This document shows, piece by piece, positions 30,150 through 42,132 of a stretch of 64,000 nt of DNA (position 1 is its first letter; every line of letters starts with the position of its first letter). Under the pieces are notes generated by a model. That model searched no databases. It was not told where the DNA came from and worked only from the letters and a program-made list of their open reading frames with translations. The stretch lies in contig VXIS01000232.1 of the NCBI GenBank assembly GCA_008704415.1, forward strand, positions 1-64,000, read 5' to 3'. Both the position numbers and the translations under genes were made by a program. The DNA is from Sphaerosporella brunnea. Its lineage: Eukaryota > Ascomycota > Pezizomycetes > Pezizales > Pyronemataceae.

Positions 30150-30550
30150 ATAATCGTTGTACAAACCCGAGGGCATCTCTTTCAGTTCTGCGCACGGTGG
30201 AGAAAGGAGCAAGCGATCCTGTGGAAAGCAGTCTGAGAGGCTACTGCAGATGGCACGAGCAAGAGTAAAATGGGGATGCCTATCAGAGGTGCTTTTGAGC
30301 GATGAACGCTGCACGGAGGCGATCTTGGATTTCCTTAGTGTGACTAAAGTGGGGATGTGGTCAACGGGGGAGTCAAATAAAACACCGACCTGTACTCTTC
30401 TTTCCTTCGTCTTTCTTCTCACGAATTTCCTCATCTTTCTCTTCTCAAGGACGAGGGTCCAATCAGTAAGCTTCGGCTTAGAGGGACAAGTCCTACCCTT
30501 CTTGTATGTCATGGCCGCAAGCGGCCGAATAGATTATGATTTAAACAGAG

Positions 30551-30580
<30 letters not shown>
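30150..30580 (+). mobile_element. 5'-truncated LINE tail with poly(A)
   Basis: The copy starts inside the zinc-knuckle region (GHLFQFCARWRKEQAILWKA), continues with LLSDERCTEAILDFLSVTKV (30295-30350), and ends with the 3' hairpin GGCCGCAAGCGGCC (30514-30527) and a pure A run of about 30 nt to 30580. It shares the conserved end TATGTCATGGCCGCAAGCGG with the copies at 19062 and 36276. Stops and a frameshift are present. The poly(A) end lies 4 bp from the stop codon of the next, opposite-strand gene. Confidence 0.85.
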
Positions 30581-30581
<1 letters not shown>

Positions 30582-30584
30582 AAT

Positions 30585-31121
30585 CTATTCATCGTCTCCA
30601 AATGACAACTTTATCCTTCTCTTCACGTTCGCTTTCGCCGCCTTCTTTCCTGCTTTCGGCGGCTTATCTTTCGGCTTATCATCTTCTCCTTCTTCCTCAT
30701 CGGCACCAACGATTTTCGCCGCCTTACGCTTCTTCCTCGCCCCACCGGCCTCCGCCACAACCTGAGTGGACGTGGTGGTCACTGCCTTCTTCTGAGCATC
30801 ATCGCCCTCCGTTTGTTTCTGCTTTTCCTCCTCCTCCTCCTCCTTATTATCTCCCTCTTTCCCCTTCTTCTCACCCTCCGCCGCCCTCCCGCCCAACAAA
30901 ATAAACTCCTCCCTGCTCAGCGCCTGGCCAGTTTCTTCCAGCACGTAAGCGGGTGCATCCTCGCCCTCGTCGCCCTCGGCGGCGCGAATGGCTCTCCGGT
31001 TTCGAGGCGCGATGTGCCGCCGTTCTTGACGTTGTGCTCCTCCTCCTGCGGCGGAGGATCGGAGTCGAGTCAGGAAGGCGGGCTCGATGGCTTGGTAGGT
31101 GAGTTTTTTCGCGTTGGACAT
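30585..31121 (-). CDS. DUF4604 domain protein
   Basis: A single exon of 178 aa starts with MSNAKKLTYQAIEPAFLTRL and ends with the family-diagnostic KRRIKLSFGDDE. Between them lie a basic segment (RQERRHIAPRNRRAIR), a motif APAYVLEETGQALSREEF and long Glu/Lys-rich low-complexity tracts. DUF4604 proteins are small fungal and animal proteins of unknown function, probably nuclear given their charge. I choose the ATG at 31121 because the family starts there, although the frame stays open to 31226. The 3' UTR is directly interrupted by a LINE poly(A), which would appear as a U-rich tract in this transcript. Confidence 0.88.
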   Translation of the reverse strand: MSNAKKLTYQAIEPAFLTRLRSSAAGGGAQRQERRHIAPRNRRAIRAAEGDEGEDAPAYVLEETGQALSREEFILLGGRAAEGEKKGKEGDNKEEEEEEKQKQTEGDDAQKKAVTTTSTQVVAEAGGARKKRKAAKIVGADEEEGEDDKPKDKPPKAGKKAAKANVKRRIKLSFGDDE

Positions 31122-31372
31122 GGTGCGTGCGGTGTTGATAGATAGACGCGTGGAGATGGGGTTTGGCGGGTAAGCGCGTTGCTTGGCGTGGTGGAGTACA
31201 ATTGTGGTGCTTTTGTGGACACGCAATCTTCGACTGCTTAACCTTGGGCTTTCAACTGCGAATACCTTAGAAGATCATGTCTTGAATTGGGGGTTTTGGC
31301 CACTTACCCCGACGAGACAGGCGAGGACGTGCAGTGGTTCAGGCACGGGCGTGTCACCCTCTCAGGGCTTGG

Positions 31373-31740
31373 CACCGAGTGATAGTTAGATATGTACTCT
31401 AGATATCTGAAAGTACTGAAAACAGCTGATGGGGACCAGTTGCGTCATGGTACAAACCTCTTTCTGTACAATTATCGTCATATAGCTATACCGTCTTGTC
31501 CTTTTGTGCTTTTCCCCAAAGATCATGATGGTTAGACCCCATATAGATATGCTGTATTTGGCACTGAGTGATAGTTAGATATGTACTCTAGATATCTGAA
31601 AGTACTGAAAACAGCTGATGGAAACCAGTTGCGTCACGGTACGACTACCTTTGTATACCTATACCGTCTTTTCCTTTTGTGCTTTTTCCCAAAGATCATG
31701 ATGGTTAGACCCCATATAGATATGCTGTATTTGGCACTTT
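31373..31740 (+). repeat. Two-copy tandem duplication, ~189-bp unit
   Basis: The segment beginning GAGTGATAGTTAGATATGTA at about 31377 recurs at about 31566, with the same order of blocks to TGCTGTATTTGGCACT in both. The copies differ by scattered substitutions and small deletions, so the duplication is not very recent. No coding content is recognised. Confidence 0.85.
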
Positions 31741-33581
31741 CCACTAAGAAACCCATTTGGGGGTAGGAGCTAGTAGAGGCTTGAATGGGGGTTTAGGATC
31801 GAGAATACCTTTGTCGCATTGGGGGCGTTGGGTTGGGTCCTCTCACCCGGTTTGGATTTGTGGGATTGTTGGGGGTAGGTTGGTGGAGGATGAAGGAGGT
31901 GCTGTTTGTTAGGGATTGTCGTTTTGGTGGGGTGGACGGTTGGACACATGTAGTTGAGGGTCTTTTGCCTTGTTCTTGTTCTTTTGTTCTTGTTGTGGGG
32001 AGTAGTTTGATACATACGCCTTACCTGGAACATTTGCTGCATGGACGGCAAAGCGTTCGCCCCAGCACTTGATCTCACGGGAAGCAGATTTGCCGTGGTG
32101 TGCGATGCGTAAACTGGGATGACGAAAGCTTGACAGTCTTGGCTGCGGGATACGACCACCTGGCCGCAGCTAGGGGTCGATAATTATAAAACTTTGTTTG
32201 TGAGAGCGCGCGGCGTTTGGGCGAAAGTGAGAGAGAGCGATGTTCACTGTCTACTCATCCTGCCTGATGCACTGCGCAAAACCGGGAGCCAGCAGAGTAG
32301 ATAGTCGTTTGGGCGCTTTCAGGCAACAACTCACACGCTCTAACTTCGAATTCGAATTCGTACCCTCGTTCTTTTCCCACCAGTTAACTAGAGTAGACAC
32401 CGGTACCTCTGCAGCGCCCCTTCCGGCACCCGCTTCAATGTAAGCCACTGCACTGGCCGGGGCTGGGGCTGGTGGAGTGCTGGCATTGCGGCCGCTTCAT
32501 GAGCCGTCACTGTACGGCAGGCATGCTTTCAGAAAGGTATACCGAGAAATAGTAAAGCTCGTGTAAGAGCTCGAGTTACTCGTCGACCCCTGGTGGCGAA
32601 CCTGGAGAATTGCGCCACAGCTTGGCGCTGAATATGGAAAAGATAGCATTGTGTGGCGTTGTGCTTGTGGGGTGAGGTGGTGGGCCCTGACTTTTAGTAA
32701 AAGGTACCGGTCGTTCGCCGTCCCTGGCCCGGTAAGCTGCGTTTGCCTCGTGTCCCGCGGCTACATGACCGAACGCGTGCTTTGGGCAGGGGGAACTCCG
32801 CGGCCATATGCATATCGATACAACACTTGCAAAGAAATTTACCTACTCTGGTTATCACGAAGCGATCGGCAGCTTTTTCTTTCTTTTGATTGGCCTAGGT
32901 ACCTAAGCCTTCTGGACGGCGCAGGGGAAATCAGGATCTGCCAGGGTCTAGCTGAATTTCGCTTTCTCCTTTTCAAATACAGTAGGAAAAATAGCGAGCG
33001 CGATCGAGGAGGCGGCGTTTTTGTTCCTATCAGAGAGGAAAAAAAAAAAAAAAAACACTAGATGCGAGGAAAGGAAGAAGGAAGGAAGGAAAGAACCCCC
33101 TTCTCGAAGCTGTTGTCCCTCATTTGCCGACAACTCGTCTCCAATCCAATTTTATTATCTTTCGACAAATCCTCACCCCCATCCCGTCCGTCATCACCAC
33201 ATCTAATACCCGTCTCTACCTCTGGTCGAATTCAATTCAAACGCATCTGTTTGTCTGCCTTCACCGGATCCAGCAAGGAAGCTCTTCGAGGATTAAAAAA
33301 AACAGTCGCTGCGGCTACCCGTTGCCACCCCCGAAAACCAACCCACCTTGCCTTTTGAGAAGCCAGGTTACTTACCCAACAGCCCATATCCGATCTGCTC
33401 GTAAACAACGACTACCCACGATACTTTCGCATCACCCTCCCCGCTTGGCCGCTGCTTCTCCGTCGTTCTCTCGGCTGTTTCCCTACACTCCATAGCATTG
33501 TTGCTGTGAGCAGTCGTCTTTCGGCCATCATCGTTTTCGCTCTACTCATCACCTCCGGCGCGCGGGCCCCTTATCTTCACC
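31741..33581. other. Intergenic region and GT15 gene 5' leader
   Basis: No protein is supported. The last 500 bp before 33582 is pyrimidine-rich, as expected for a fungal promoter and 5' UTR. An A-run (33040-33055) and GGAAGG repeats (33068-33092) are present. Confidence 0.4.
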
Positions 33582-35328
33582 ATGGGGTTGGTGCGGCAGC
33601 TTTACGAGCGGCTTCCGTCTAAGAAGACGTTCGGTGAGATTCGACAATATCACCGGCTATCGCCGCGGTTAGCTTTTCTGCGTCGCCGTGTGCGTTTAAA
33701 GGGAAGCTCGACGATAACGATGCCGTTGGGTGTGGTGTTGCTCTTTCCAATAACGGTGTTGATGCTCATACTCGTGCTGTTTCTGCGACACCCCAATTCT
33801 CCCGTAAAAAATCTGATGCCCTCGGGATCGCCGCCCAGTATAAGGTACGGATTAAGCTCTACCTTTCCCTGCCTAGAACGGAGGCGCCTGGCCCGGTTGT
33901 CGACCCGTGTGTGCTGACGCTTCGGCGCAGAAAAATTAGTGAGAAATACGACCGAGTATTCGCGACCGGATGCCTCGAACCGCAAACCGACGCGCCCCGG
34001 GAGAATGCTGTGATAGTGGTGCTTGCCCGGAACAAGGAGCTTCCCGGTGTGGTGCAATCCCTTCGGAGCATGGAGCGGCATTTCAATAAATGGTTCCATT
34101 ACCCTTACGTGTTCCTCAACGATGGCGAGTTCAACGAGACCTTCAAGGAGACTGTTCGGAACTACACTAGCAGTGAGGTGGAATTTGGCGTTATCGATCC
34201 TAAACACTGGGGCTTCCCCGAATGGGCGGATGTGGATGAGGTCGAGGAGGCTATTGCAAAGCAAGGCGATCAGGCTATCATGTACGGCGGCATGGCCAGT
34301 TACCACCACATGTGCCGTTTCTATTCTGGGTATTAAGCTCTCTGTCTGTTTGCGTTCTCGGCGCTGCTTGGTATGCTAATTGACCCTGCAGACAGTTTTA
34401 TAAGCACGAGCTTTTGCTCAAGTATGAGTGGTACTGGCGTCTGGAGCCCGACATCAAGTTTTTCTGTGACATGACTTAGTACGCATTTCCCCACCTGGGA
34501 AACCTAATCCGCACCCGCTTACAAGTGTTTCAGTGATCCTTTCGTCCACATGAAGCGCAACAACAAGACTTATGGATTCACAATCGCGGTGAAGGAGTTG
34601 AGAGAGACAGTCCCGAACCTATTCCGATATGTGTCCGCCTACAAAAGGAACAACAACATCACGTCCCAAGGCTTGTGGGAGATGTTTGCCGAGAAGAAAG
34701 AGAAGAAGCAGGAGCCTAAAGATAGCCTTCCGGAGGATGTCCTCAAGCTGGAGCCTGGCCGTGGCAAGATTCCAGAGCCTGACCCAACGGCCATGGAGGG
34801 CGAGGACTATAACATGTGTCATTTCTGGAGTAACTTCGAGATTGCGCGGTTCGACTTCTACCGCAGCAAGGCATATGAGGATTTCTTCGAGCTTCTCGAC
34901 CGCAGCGGTGGTTTCTGGGCTGAACGGGTATGTCATGGAATTTGACCCTCCGAGTGATGATCAGAGACTGACAAGGTTACCGCCAGTGGGGTGATGCTCC
35001 CGTGCACTCACTCGCCGCCGGTGTTCTTCTTGGACCCGCCGATATCCACTATTTCCGTGATATTGGCTACCGACACACTACCATCCAGCACTGTCCCGCA
35101 AACGCCCCGGCAAAGCAGCTTCCTCGGGAGCCTTGGATTGAGCCATACATCGAGGACCCGAAGCAGGCCAAGTCGGACGATGAGTACTGGGACAACTGGG
35201 ATGCGGAGCAGGAGAACGGAGTGGGATGCCGATGCAAGTGTGATACGGACATTGTTGACATCGAGGGCAAGAAGGGAAGTTGCCTTTCTGAGTGGGTGAA
35301 GGTTGCCGGTGGATGGGCATCACCATGA
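33582..35328 (+). CDS. Alpha-1,2-mannosyltransferase, GT15 (KTR/KRE2/MNT1) family
   Basis: This is a Golgi type II membrane enzyme that adds alpha-1,2-mannose from GDP-mannose to N- and O-linked glycans. Five exons (33582-33844, 33931-34329, 34392-34478, 34534-34927, 34987-35328) give about 494 aa. A cytosolic basic segment precedes one membrane anchor at about residues 47-68 (MPLGVVLLFPITVLMLILVL). The catalytic domain shows NAVIVVLARNKELPGVVQS, FLNDGEFNETF, YEWYWRLEPDIKFFCDMTYD, NMCHFWSNFEIARFDFYRS and WGDAPVHSLAAGVLLGPADI, ending with HTTIQHCP. These are the expected GT15 blocks, including the Glu in the WRLEP motif. All introns keep the frame. Confidence 0.95.
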
Positions 35329-36275
35329 AACAAAAAGATAAATAATTAGTATGTTGGACGAGGATACGACACAGGGCTTATATAAAATGGCGGCGGCGGC
35401 GGCGGCGGCGGCGCAGAGGAGTACTCCATCCAACCAGCGGATTACAATGGGGAGTCTCGCGTTACTCACTTAATGTTTTTTCCCCTCTTTTATTGTCATG
35501 TTTTTTTGGTTACCTTGAACCTAACCATTGCTTTTTTTTTCTTCTGCCATCACATCTTTGACAACCCTCTCCCTTTTTTAACTGCGTGCGTCTTTTTTGA
35601 GACTAATTTTTTTTTCTCCGTTTGTTATGGTGGAGGTGGCAGTTTAGAGGGGCTTTTCGAGTATATGTGTATCCTCTTATTTTTTTTTACTTCTTTCTTC
35701 TCCTGCTGCTTATGATTCTCACACCCTTCTAGCTTTGAATGTGCAGCTACTGCTTCTGTGTACGCTATGTGACTTATTGTTTTTGATGAGAGCTGGTTGT
35801 TGCTTGCTTCGCTGTGTACATATTTGATTCTTTTTTTTCCTTCTATCCCCCATTCAGCCTGATTTTTGTTCTACGCTAGTTATTTCCATTGTTATTGGTG
35901 GGCGAATATTGAGCATATGAACCAACGGTTTTTTTTTCACGTTTGAGCTTTGACAAAGTTTTTTACGCATCGAGTGATGATCTCATTCGATATGAACCCC
36001 CCCCCCCCCCACCCCCAAAACAAATATGTTGTCCTTTGTTTCCGTCACGATATATACCCCATCACTTGTTTCCGCTCACCGTGTTGCCTTTTCGGAACTA
36101 GAACTAGCAATGGATCAGAGTGTTCCTTCTATCGATGGAGGATCCTCTCCTTTAAGCACGCTTCTCCTCTTACGAATCTCCTTGGTGCGGCCCATACAAT
36201 TGGTGCGATTTCCTTGCCTCTATTTCCTTGGAAGGGCCGCAGGCACTCGACCTAAGGTGTAGCATATTCCCTTCT
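35329..36275. other. 3' region of the GT15 gene
   Basis: The region is T-rich with a (GGC)n run at 35389-35413 and a poly(C) run at 35998-36010. No gene is seen. Confidence 0.45.
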
Positions 36276-36305
36276 ATATGTCATGGCCGCAAGCGGCCGA
36301 ATACA
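36276..36305 (+). mobile_element. LINE 3'-end signature (very short copy)
   Basis: The sequence ATGTCATGGCCGCAAGCGGC plus CGAATACAAT matches the 3' termini of the LINE copies at 19062 and 30150, including the 6-bp-stem hairpin. Upstream sequence to about 36110 may belong to the copy but I cannot align it to the others. Confidence 0.6.
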
Positions 36306-36394
36306 ATCTATCCCACATAGAGCAGTGGTGTGGCGTTTTCCGGTGGCGTTTACCGGAGGCTCAACTCAACCCGGTGGCGCAACCCTAATATTGT

Positions 36395-37572
36395 GGAGCG
36401 GAGCTGTGGAGGAGCTTTAGCGACGACACTGGGGAGCGACTGCACAGCCCTAATATTCTGGAGCGAAGCCGTGGAGGAGCTTCAGCGACGACACTGCGGA
36501 GCGACTACGCTGCTGTACATACTGCTAGATTTGTAGATAGTTGTGGAATGGATTAGAATTGTCTTTATCCGTGCGAGTGCTGGCTATGAAGTGAGACGGT
36601 CTTGCCTCCTCGAACCCAACCCACTACCTCCTCTCTTTACTTTACTACTTTAACCTACTACCTCCTCCCTTTACTACTTTGCAGATACCTTCTGCCTCGC
36701 AACGACCTTTTCCCTCGCAACCAATTGAAGAGTTCTCCTTCTGGAAAGCGGGAAAGCGCTATAACATGTGTCATGGTTGCAGAGCACGTGTTGCTCGAAG
36801 AACAGCAAATGCAGCTCAACATGAGCCGGTCTGTGGCTGGCTCTAAATTCTTATACGGGGTAGAATATAAAGGCCAATGGTGTTCTTTAGATAGAGGTTG
36901 AACGACAGCCCAGTCAACAACGGAGAGTTGGAACACTACAAGGTGTGGGAGCAGATAATCAGCCACTGTTTAAAGAACATAATGTGAGAGATGTCACGGT
37001 GATGATGATGATGATGATGCATTGGCTATGGATCAACAGTGGGAGCATACTGCACCCCCTCCGAGTCAGTCTGTGGATGAAACTGCGCACTGCAGAAACT
37101 TCGGTCGCTCTGGGCTTGCCGTTACAGAGTTTTCTTTCGGGGAACCTGGAGTATCAACATTCGAGAGGAGGTGTTTACTCATTGGCAGTTATACGTTGCT
37201 CTGTCCTGTGCAACCAGTGGAGAACGAATAACTGTTCGAACGCCAGAGACAGTATCAGGGTGTGATGGACTGTGCAGGAATGTGGTATTCAGGGAGGTAT
37301 TTGAGAATTGATGGGGCGTTTTTTGCTGAATGGGATGAGTTGGGATGTTCGCAATTTTTTTTTTTTTTCAACTGCACTGTGGCTGACAGCTTTTTTTTCG
37401 CGCGATGATGGAGTCTTCATTTGATCTGGCTTTTTTTTTTTTCGCAGGATGAAAGCAACTGCGCTGTGTCTGACACACGTACGCCCTAACTGCAACGTAC
37501 ATATGACTTCACATTAAGTGGCGCTGTACTAATGACTGCACACCGTGTGGTTACCACACGGGTGTCCACTTG
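36395..37572 (+). mobile_element. LTR-like remnant split by ~840 bp of other sequence
   Basis: Block 36395-36640 and block 37480-37572 together match, in order, the inverted sequence at 45359-45700 (for example CTGTACTAATGACTGCACAC and GTGAGACGGTCTTGC). The first block contains an internal two-copy tandem repeat of about 62 bp (TGGAGCGGAGCTGTGGAGGA at 36402; a variant at 36461). The intervening sequence has no recognisable domain, so it may be an insertion or a scrap of internal element. Assignment as an LTR rests on two dispersed copies and TG/CA-like ends, not on coding evidence. Confidence 0.5.
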
Positions 37573-37601
37573 TATGATCAAAACAAAACAAATCTATCGA
37601 T

Positions 37602-37653
37602 GGAGGAGGAGGAGGAGGAGGAGGAGGAGGAGGAGGAGGAGGAGGAGGAGGAG
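37602..37653 (+). repeat. (GGA)n microsatellite, ~17 units
   Basis: An uninterrupted GGA run of about 50 bp just after the LTR-like remnant. Confidence 0.9.
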
Positions 37654-38726
37654 GGCCCGGACTACCTGCTCCAATTGGAATATTAATGTTGGGGGAGAGG
37701 GGGTTCTGTGAGAACAGAGTTGGGGTCTCTATGATGGGGATACTTACTGATAGAGCAGAGATTAGCTAGCTGGTTGGACACTCCACCCGCTCCTCAACAC
37801 TGGAGAATTTCCACAATCCAGCAGCAAGCACCCGGTTAGGCGGCCCCCTGGGGCCGCCTGAGTTGGTAGTTGCCCCCCTCCCCCCCTCCCACCCCCACCC
37901 CACCTCGGCGGTGGCCTCTCAGCTCATGATCACGCTCCTCATTCAGATCGCCAACCACAACCACTATAAAAGTTGTAGTTTCTGGAGCGGGGAAGAGACG
38001 TGGGAAAAAGAAAAGAAAAGGAAAGAAAAGAAAAAAGAAAAGGGAGTCAGGTACAAAAGTTAAGAATGAATGATACTGGACTCAGAAACCTGGATTGGGC
38101 ATGAGCAAGAAGAGTAGCAGCAGCAGCAGCAGCAGAGGAAGCAAAGAAAAAAAGAAAAACACCCCCCGAAATAAGAAGCGGCAGAGGCCGCCATCCGCTG
38201 GCAGAACTTGTCCAAAACACGGAAGGAAGTTGGTGCTGCCGAGCTTAGACCTTCGAGTACACAACTGTGACCAAGGCTTCATCGAGTGACGGTAACGGTA
38301 TCGGATATTGCCAAAAACGCCGTAGCATATCGTCCGAATATAGCTACTTATGTAGCTAACTTACCTGCTCACCGGCGGGGGGCAGATGTTTGTCAACTGG
38401 GCGTTATAAACCCCCCCCCCCAATAAAAAAAAAAAAAAAAAAAAAAAGCATTCATCAAGGAAGATTGAATATTCCGGCCCAAAACGGGAACACTGCAAAA
38501 GGTAAGTGGCGGTATCTTTTTGCTGGTATGCATTGGACTTGCTCTAGGGGCCTCTGAGTCGCGCGCCGTTGATGTTGCTGCTGCTGTCATTCATGCTGAT
38601 GTGATGGTATGTAGCGTACCAGTATGCAATCATGGAATGGAATTCTGTTCTCGGCCACAAACTTTGCACAAAAATGAAGTCCCATCTATTGCCATTACTA
38701 TCCTACAATCCCCTGCCGCCTTAAAT
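37654..38726. other. Intergenic region downstream of POL3
   Basis: It contains a 20-bp GC-rich palindrome (GGCGGCCCCCTGGGGCCGCC, 37839-37858), AGAAAA-rich DNA and a long A-run at 38427-38447. Frames here are low complexity. Confidence 0.4.
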
Positions 38727-41700
38727 CTACCAAGCAATCTCATCCAAATCAAACCTCTTGAGCTCATTTTCCCGATCCTGCAGATCCTTCCTGACCTTCA
38801 TGCGCATGTAAAAGATGGGGCAATCCTTATTGGAGCAGATGACCTCGGAATGGATAGCGCCCTGGCAGCGCTGACACTGCGTCCACAGTCTTCCAAAGCG
38901 GACCTGCATCTCGTTGACCTTCGCCAGGCTCCTCTGGTACAGTTCTCCAAAGCGCGGACGACAGCTCTCGCACACCGCGCCCTCCGTCTGTCCCTTCTTT
39001 GTCAACGGCGTTCTGCACCCTAGGCATGTCTGTGTCTTTTTGGCAAACTTCATCAACCCGCCTACGGTTGGGGCCGTGACGGAGATGGTGCGTGTGTGGT
39101 CTCCTGTCACTGTGGAATGTCAGAATGTATGGTATGTATATGAGGAGAAAAAGATGGGGACATACACAACTGCTGGGCTTTGCGCTCACCAACAATGGGC
39201 TCGAAGATACGACACAGCGGTTTCGCGAGCTGATTGTCCAGGTAGTATTTAGTGTCGATAGGCACCGAGTTCTCGAGCACGTAGAGGGGGTCCTCTGATT
39301 TCTCGTAGTTCTTTGCGCCGCTGGCAGCCTTGACAATGACGTACGCCACACGATCACCAAGGGTGGGTGCGGATCCGGCGTCACGCTTCTTCATACGTTC
39401 CACCAGCTCTGTGTGCGCTTGTCTCGAGGTGTAGTCTGATTTTGTGAGCGCTTTTGTGATGACTAGCTGCGACATGTCGACGCGGTTCTGGAGAAGGTCG
39501 GCAATCAGGTTTTTGACGTAGCTGGTATGGATCAGTAAAGATGATGCGTGCGTGCTATGAGAAGAAGGGGGGAGGAGGGGTTACTTCTGAGCACCTTCCA
39601 CGTCTTGATCGATGAGGAGCTTCCTCAACACCGTCTCGATGCAAACTTGTACAAGCCTGCAGTTGTCTCGTCGGACAGTCTCAATACCTTTACTGTCCAT
39701 CTTGTCGTACTTGTCTGTTCGAGTCCAGTACAAGCCGGCATAGCGCTTCTTGTTGATGAGAAGGTATGGGAAGTAGACTTTCTCGAACTCCAACTTGATG
39801 GGGGAGATGAATTTGGAAGAAACGAGGTCTGCAGCTTCCTGGCCCAACCTCATGGCAGTCGGTAGATCCTCCGGGCCGAACTTGACCATCACCGAATCAG
39901 TGTCACCGTAGATAACCTGAGCATCGTACTCGTATCCATTGGCAATCGTGTAATGTTTTTCGACTTCCTCTCTCGTTTTTTCGATCATCTGACGACCATA
40001 ACTGGTCACACTAGATGCGATTTGGAGACATGGCAATTTTCCGACAGTGGCACCTGTTATACCATAGACCGAGTTGGCCGAAATCTTCAGCGCCAATTGT
40101 CGACCGTTCAAAACGGCTTTCTTGAACGGGTCCGTCTCTTTCTTCAAATCCGCTTTGGCACGCTTTCTGGCGCTCAAAAGTCCCTCCAGAATCTGAGGCA
40201 CCATGCCCTTTCGCAACTTGGCTTTGACGAACCAATCGCCGTTTGGAGTCACGGTGTAGTCCTCACCCGCCTTCAGGTTGAGCCTTACTGCAGTCTCTTT
40301 CTTGAGAAGCGTCGTGTAGCAGAGATTGTGCGCCTGCATGATACTGGGGTACAAAGATGCGAAATCCAGAGTAGCAATGGGAACGTCGTAGTAACCCCTC
40401 GTGGGCTCAATTACAGTAGCACCCTCGTACTGCTCGTCAGATCCCTGATGCCGCAGATTAGGGATTACAATGTCCTGTTCCAGGGCCTTTCGGAAGATTT
40501 GAGAAAGGAATTTGATTTGCTGACCACGGGACAGAAGGTAGTTGAACGGCACACCCGTCACACGAGCCATCTCAGTGTAGTTAACCAAGCACATTAGCTT
40601 GTCCAGTAATCGTTGGGGCAAGTATGCGTCCTTCAAGCAGTACACAGCCAGACGACGCCGGGATTCAGGGGTGCCGTTGAAAAGCTCAGTAATCATGCTG
40701 TGATGCACGTCCTCTTTTTGTTCTCCCAGGAAGTGTGCCGAGACTGAGTTCAGCGTGTAGGACCGGAGCTGGTAGTCGCGCTGGACCACCTGCAACAGAT
40801 CAATCTGCAATCTACCATTGGTATTTGTGGTCTTTGTTTCCCTGTTTCCCATCTGCTTACTGGAGAAGCTCGAGTCTTTGGCCTCCGTCTTCATATTCGA
40901 CAATCTGGTCCAATACGGGAAATCTTTGGCTCCCAGATGCTCTGCTCTGCCGAGAAGATATGGCATATCGAAGTTGGCTGTGTTGTAACCAATAATCACG
41001 TCAGGGTCCACCAGCTGAACAAAGTGCTTCCACTCCAGCAGCATTTTCTTCTCTTCCTGGAATTCGAACAATTGGGTGTTGACAATGAGGGAGCACGAGT
41101 CGAGACAGAACACATTCCGTATGAATGGCTTGTCTTCTCCATACCGTGTCACCACATTCGCTATCTGGATCACGGGATCGTGTTTCGGCTCCGGGAAGAT
41201 TCCCTTCCGTCCAGCACACTCAATATCAAATGACAGTATTCGCAGAGGTGCCATCTTCGCATATTCACCGTCGGTGCCATGCGCAATCAGATCCTTGTAG
41301 TGTATGGTGGCTTCGATCTGGCATGTAGATACCAGCTCGTTCTTCTTCAGAGGCCGGTATGATCCAGCCGGCGCTTCCACCCAGCTCATTCCCGACACTC
41401 CGGTATCAACCATGAAACGCATGACGTACTGAATGTTGTCGAATGTCATCAGGCCGCTGTCGGTGATTGGCCACATCCGGCTGTAATTTCCCTCGCCTCT
41501 CTCGAGCAGCGAGCGCACCCGGCCGACGTACTTTGGGTCCGTGACCGAGATCTTGAGGTACGGCGATTTCTGGTTGCCATTGAAGTGGTACAAGTTCTCT
41601 CTCATCACTATCTCGACTTTGTGGATTATTGACTCATGATTGGAGAGTTTTGCATCGAGGAAGCGGTGGTACGAAGGGATGTGCTGGTTCGTGAAGCCCA

Positions 41701-42132
41701 TTGGAGCGGCAACGTAGAGGTAGTGCATAAAATCGGTGACGTGAAGTAAGACGGAGTGGCCAGCCTGTCAATCGTCAATACGTAGCCATGCTTTTGCACA
41801 CACCCAAAGGAGCGAATGCTGACCTCTGTAACGCCGAACAATCGGATGGCAGTCTGGCCATTGAAGCTCCCTTCCTCAATATCGATTTGTTGGAAAAGAA
41901 GGTTTTGGGTCTGGGGATCGAAAGAGGGATCGAGGTCTGGTCTCGCCCATATCTGATCCTTTTCCGGGGTTCCATCTTGGATATCATTAACTTGGGACAG
42001 ATTTTTCAATTCCTCCTCGAAGCTGCTCTTGGGCTGGCTCTTTGTCGCCGAGGCTACTTTACGCTTTTTTGCGCTGGCGGATTCATCGGGATTTAACTGT
42101 CGCTTTGATGATGATGATGTTGTGGGGGGCAT
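38727..42132 (-). CDS. POL3: DNA polymerase delta catalytic subunit
   Basis: This is the lagging-strand replicative polymerase with 3'-5' proofreading. Four exons (42132-41824, 41764-39585, 39521-39166, 39109-38727) give about 1075 aa. Exonuclease motifs: [15 protein letters not shown] near residue 283, [14 protein letters not shown] near 360, YCLKDAYLP near 478. Polymerase motifs: [12 protein letters not shown] (Asp about 570), [24 protein letters not shown] near 722, and KKRYAGL. The C-terminus carries both cysteine modules: CLGC...CESC (CysA, zinc) and CQRC...CSNKDC (CysB, the Fe-S site that binds the accessory subunits). Donor and acceptor choices keep all family motifs in frame. No lesions were seen; this looks functional. 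Confidence 0.98.

Noticed and set aside
31770..32159. 129-codon minus-strand frame
   Set aside because: The Thr/Pro/Asn-rich C-terminal half is low complexity and no family is recognised; one plausible donor site exists but no partner exon.
38095..38289. Small Ser/Lys-rich frame
   Set aside because: Arises from an AGC run and A-rich DNA; no conserved features.
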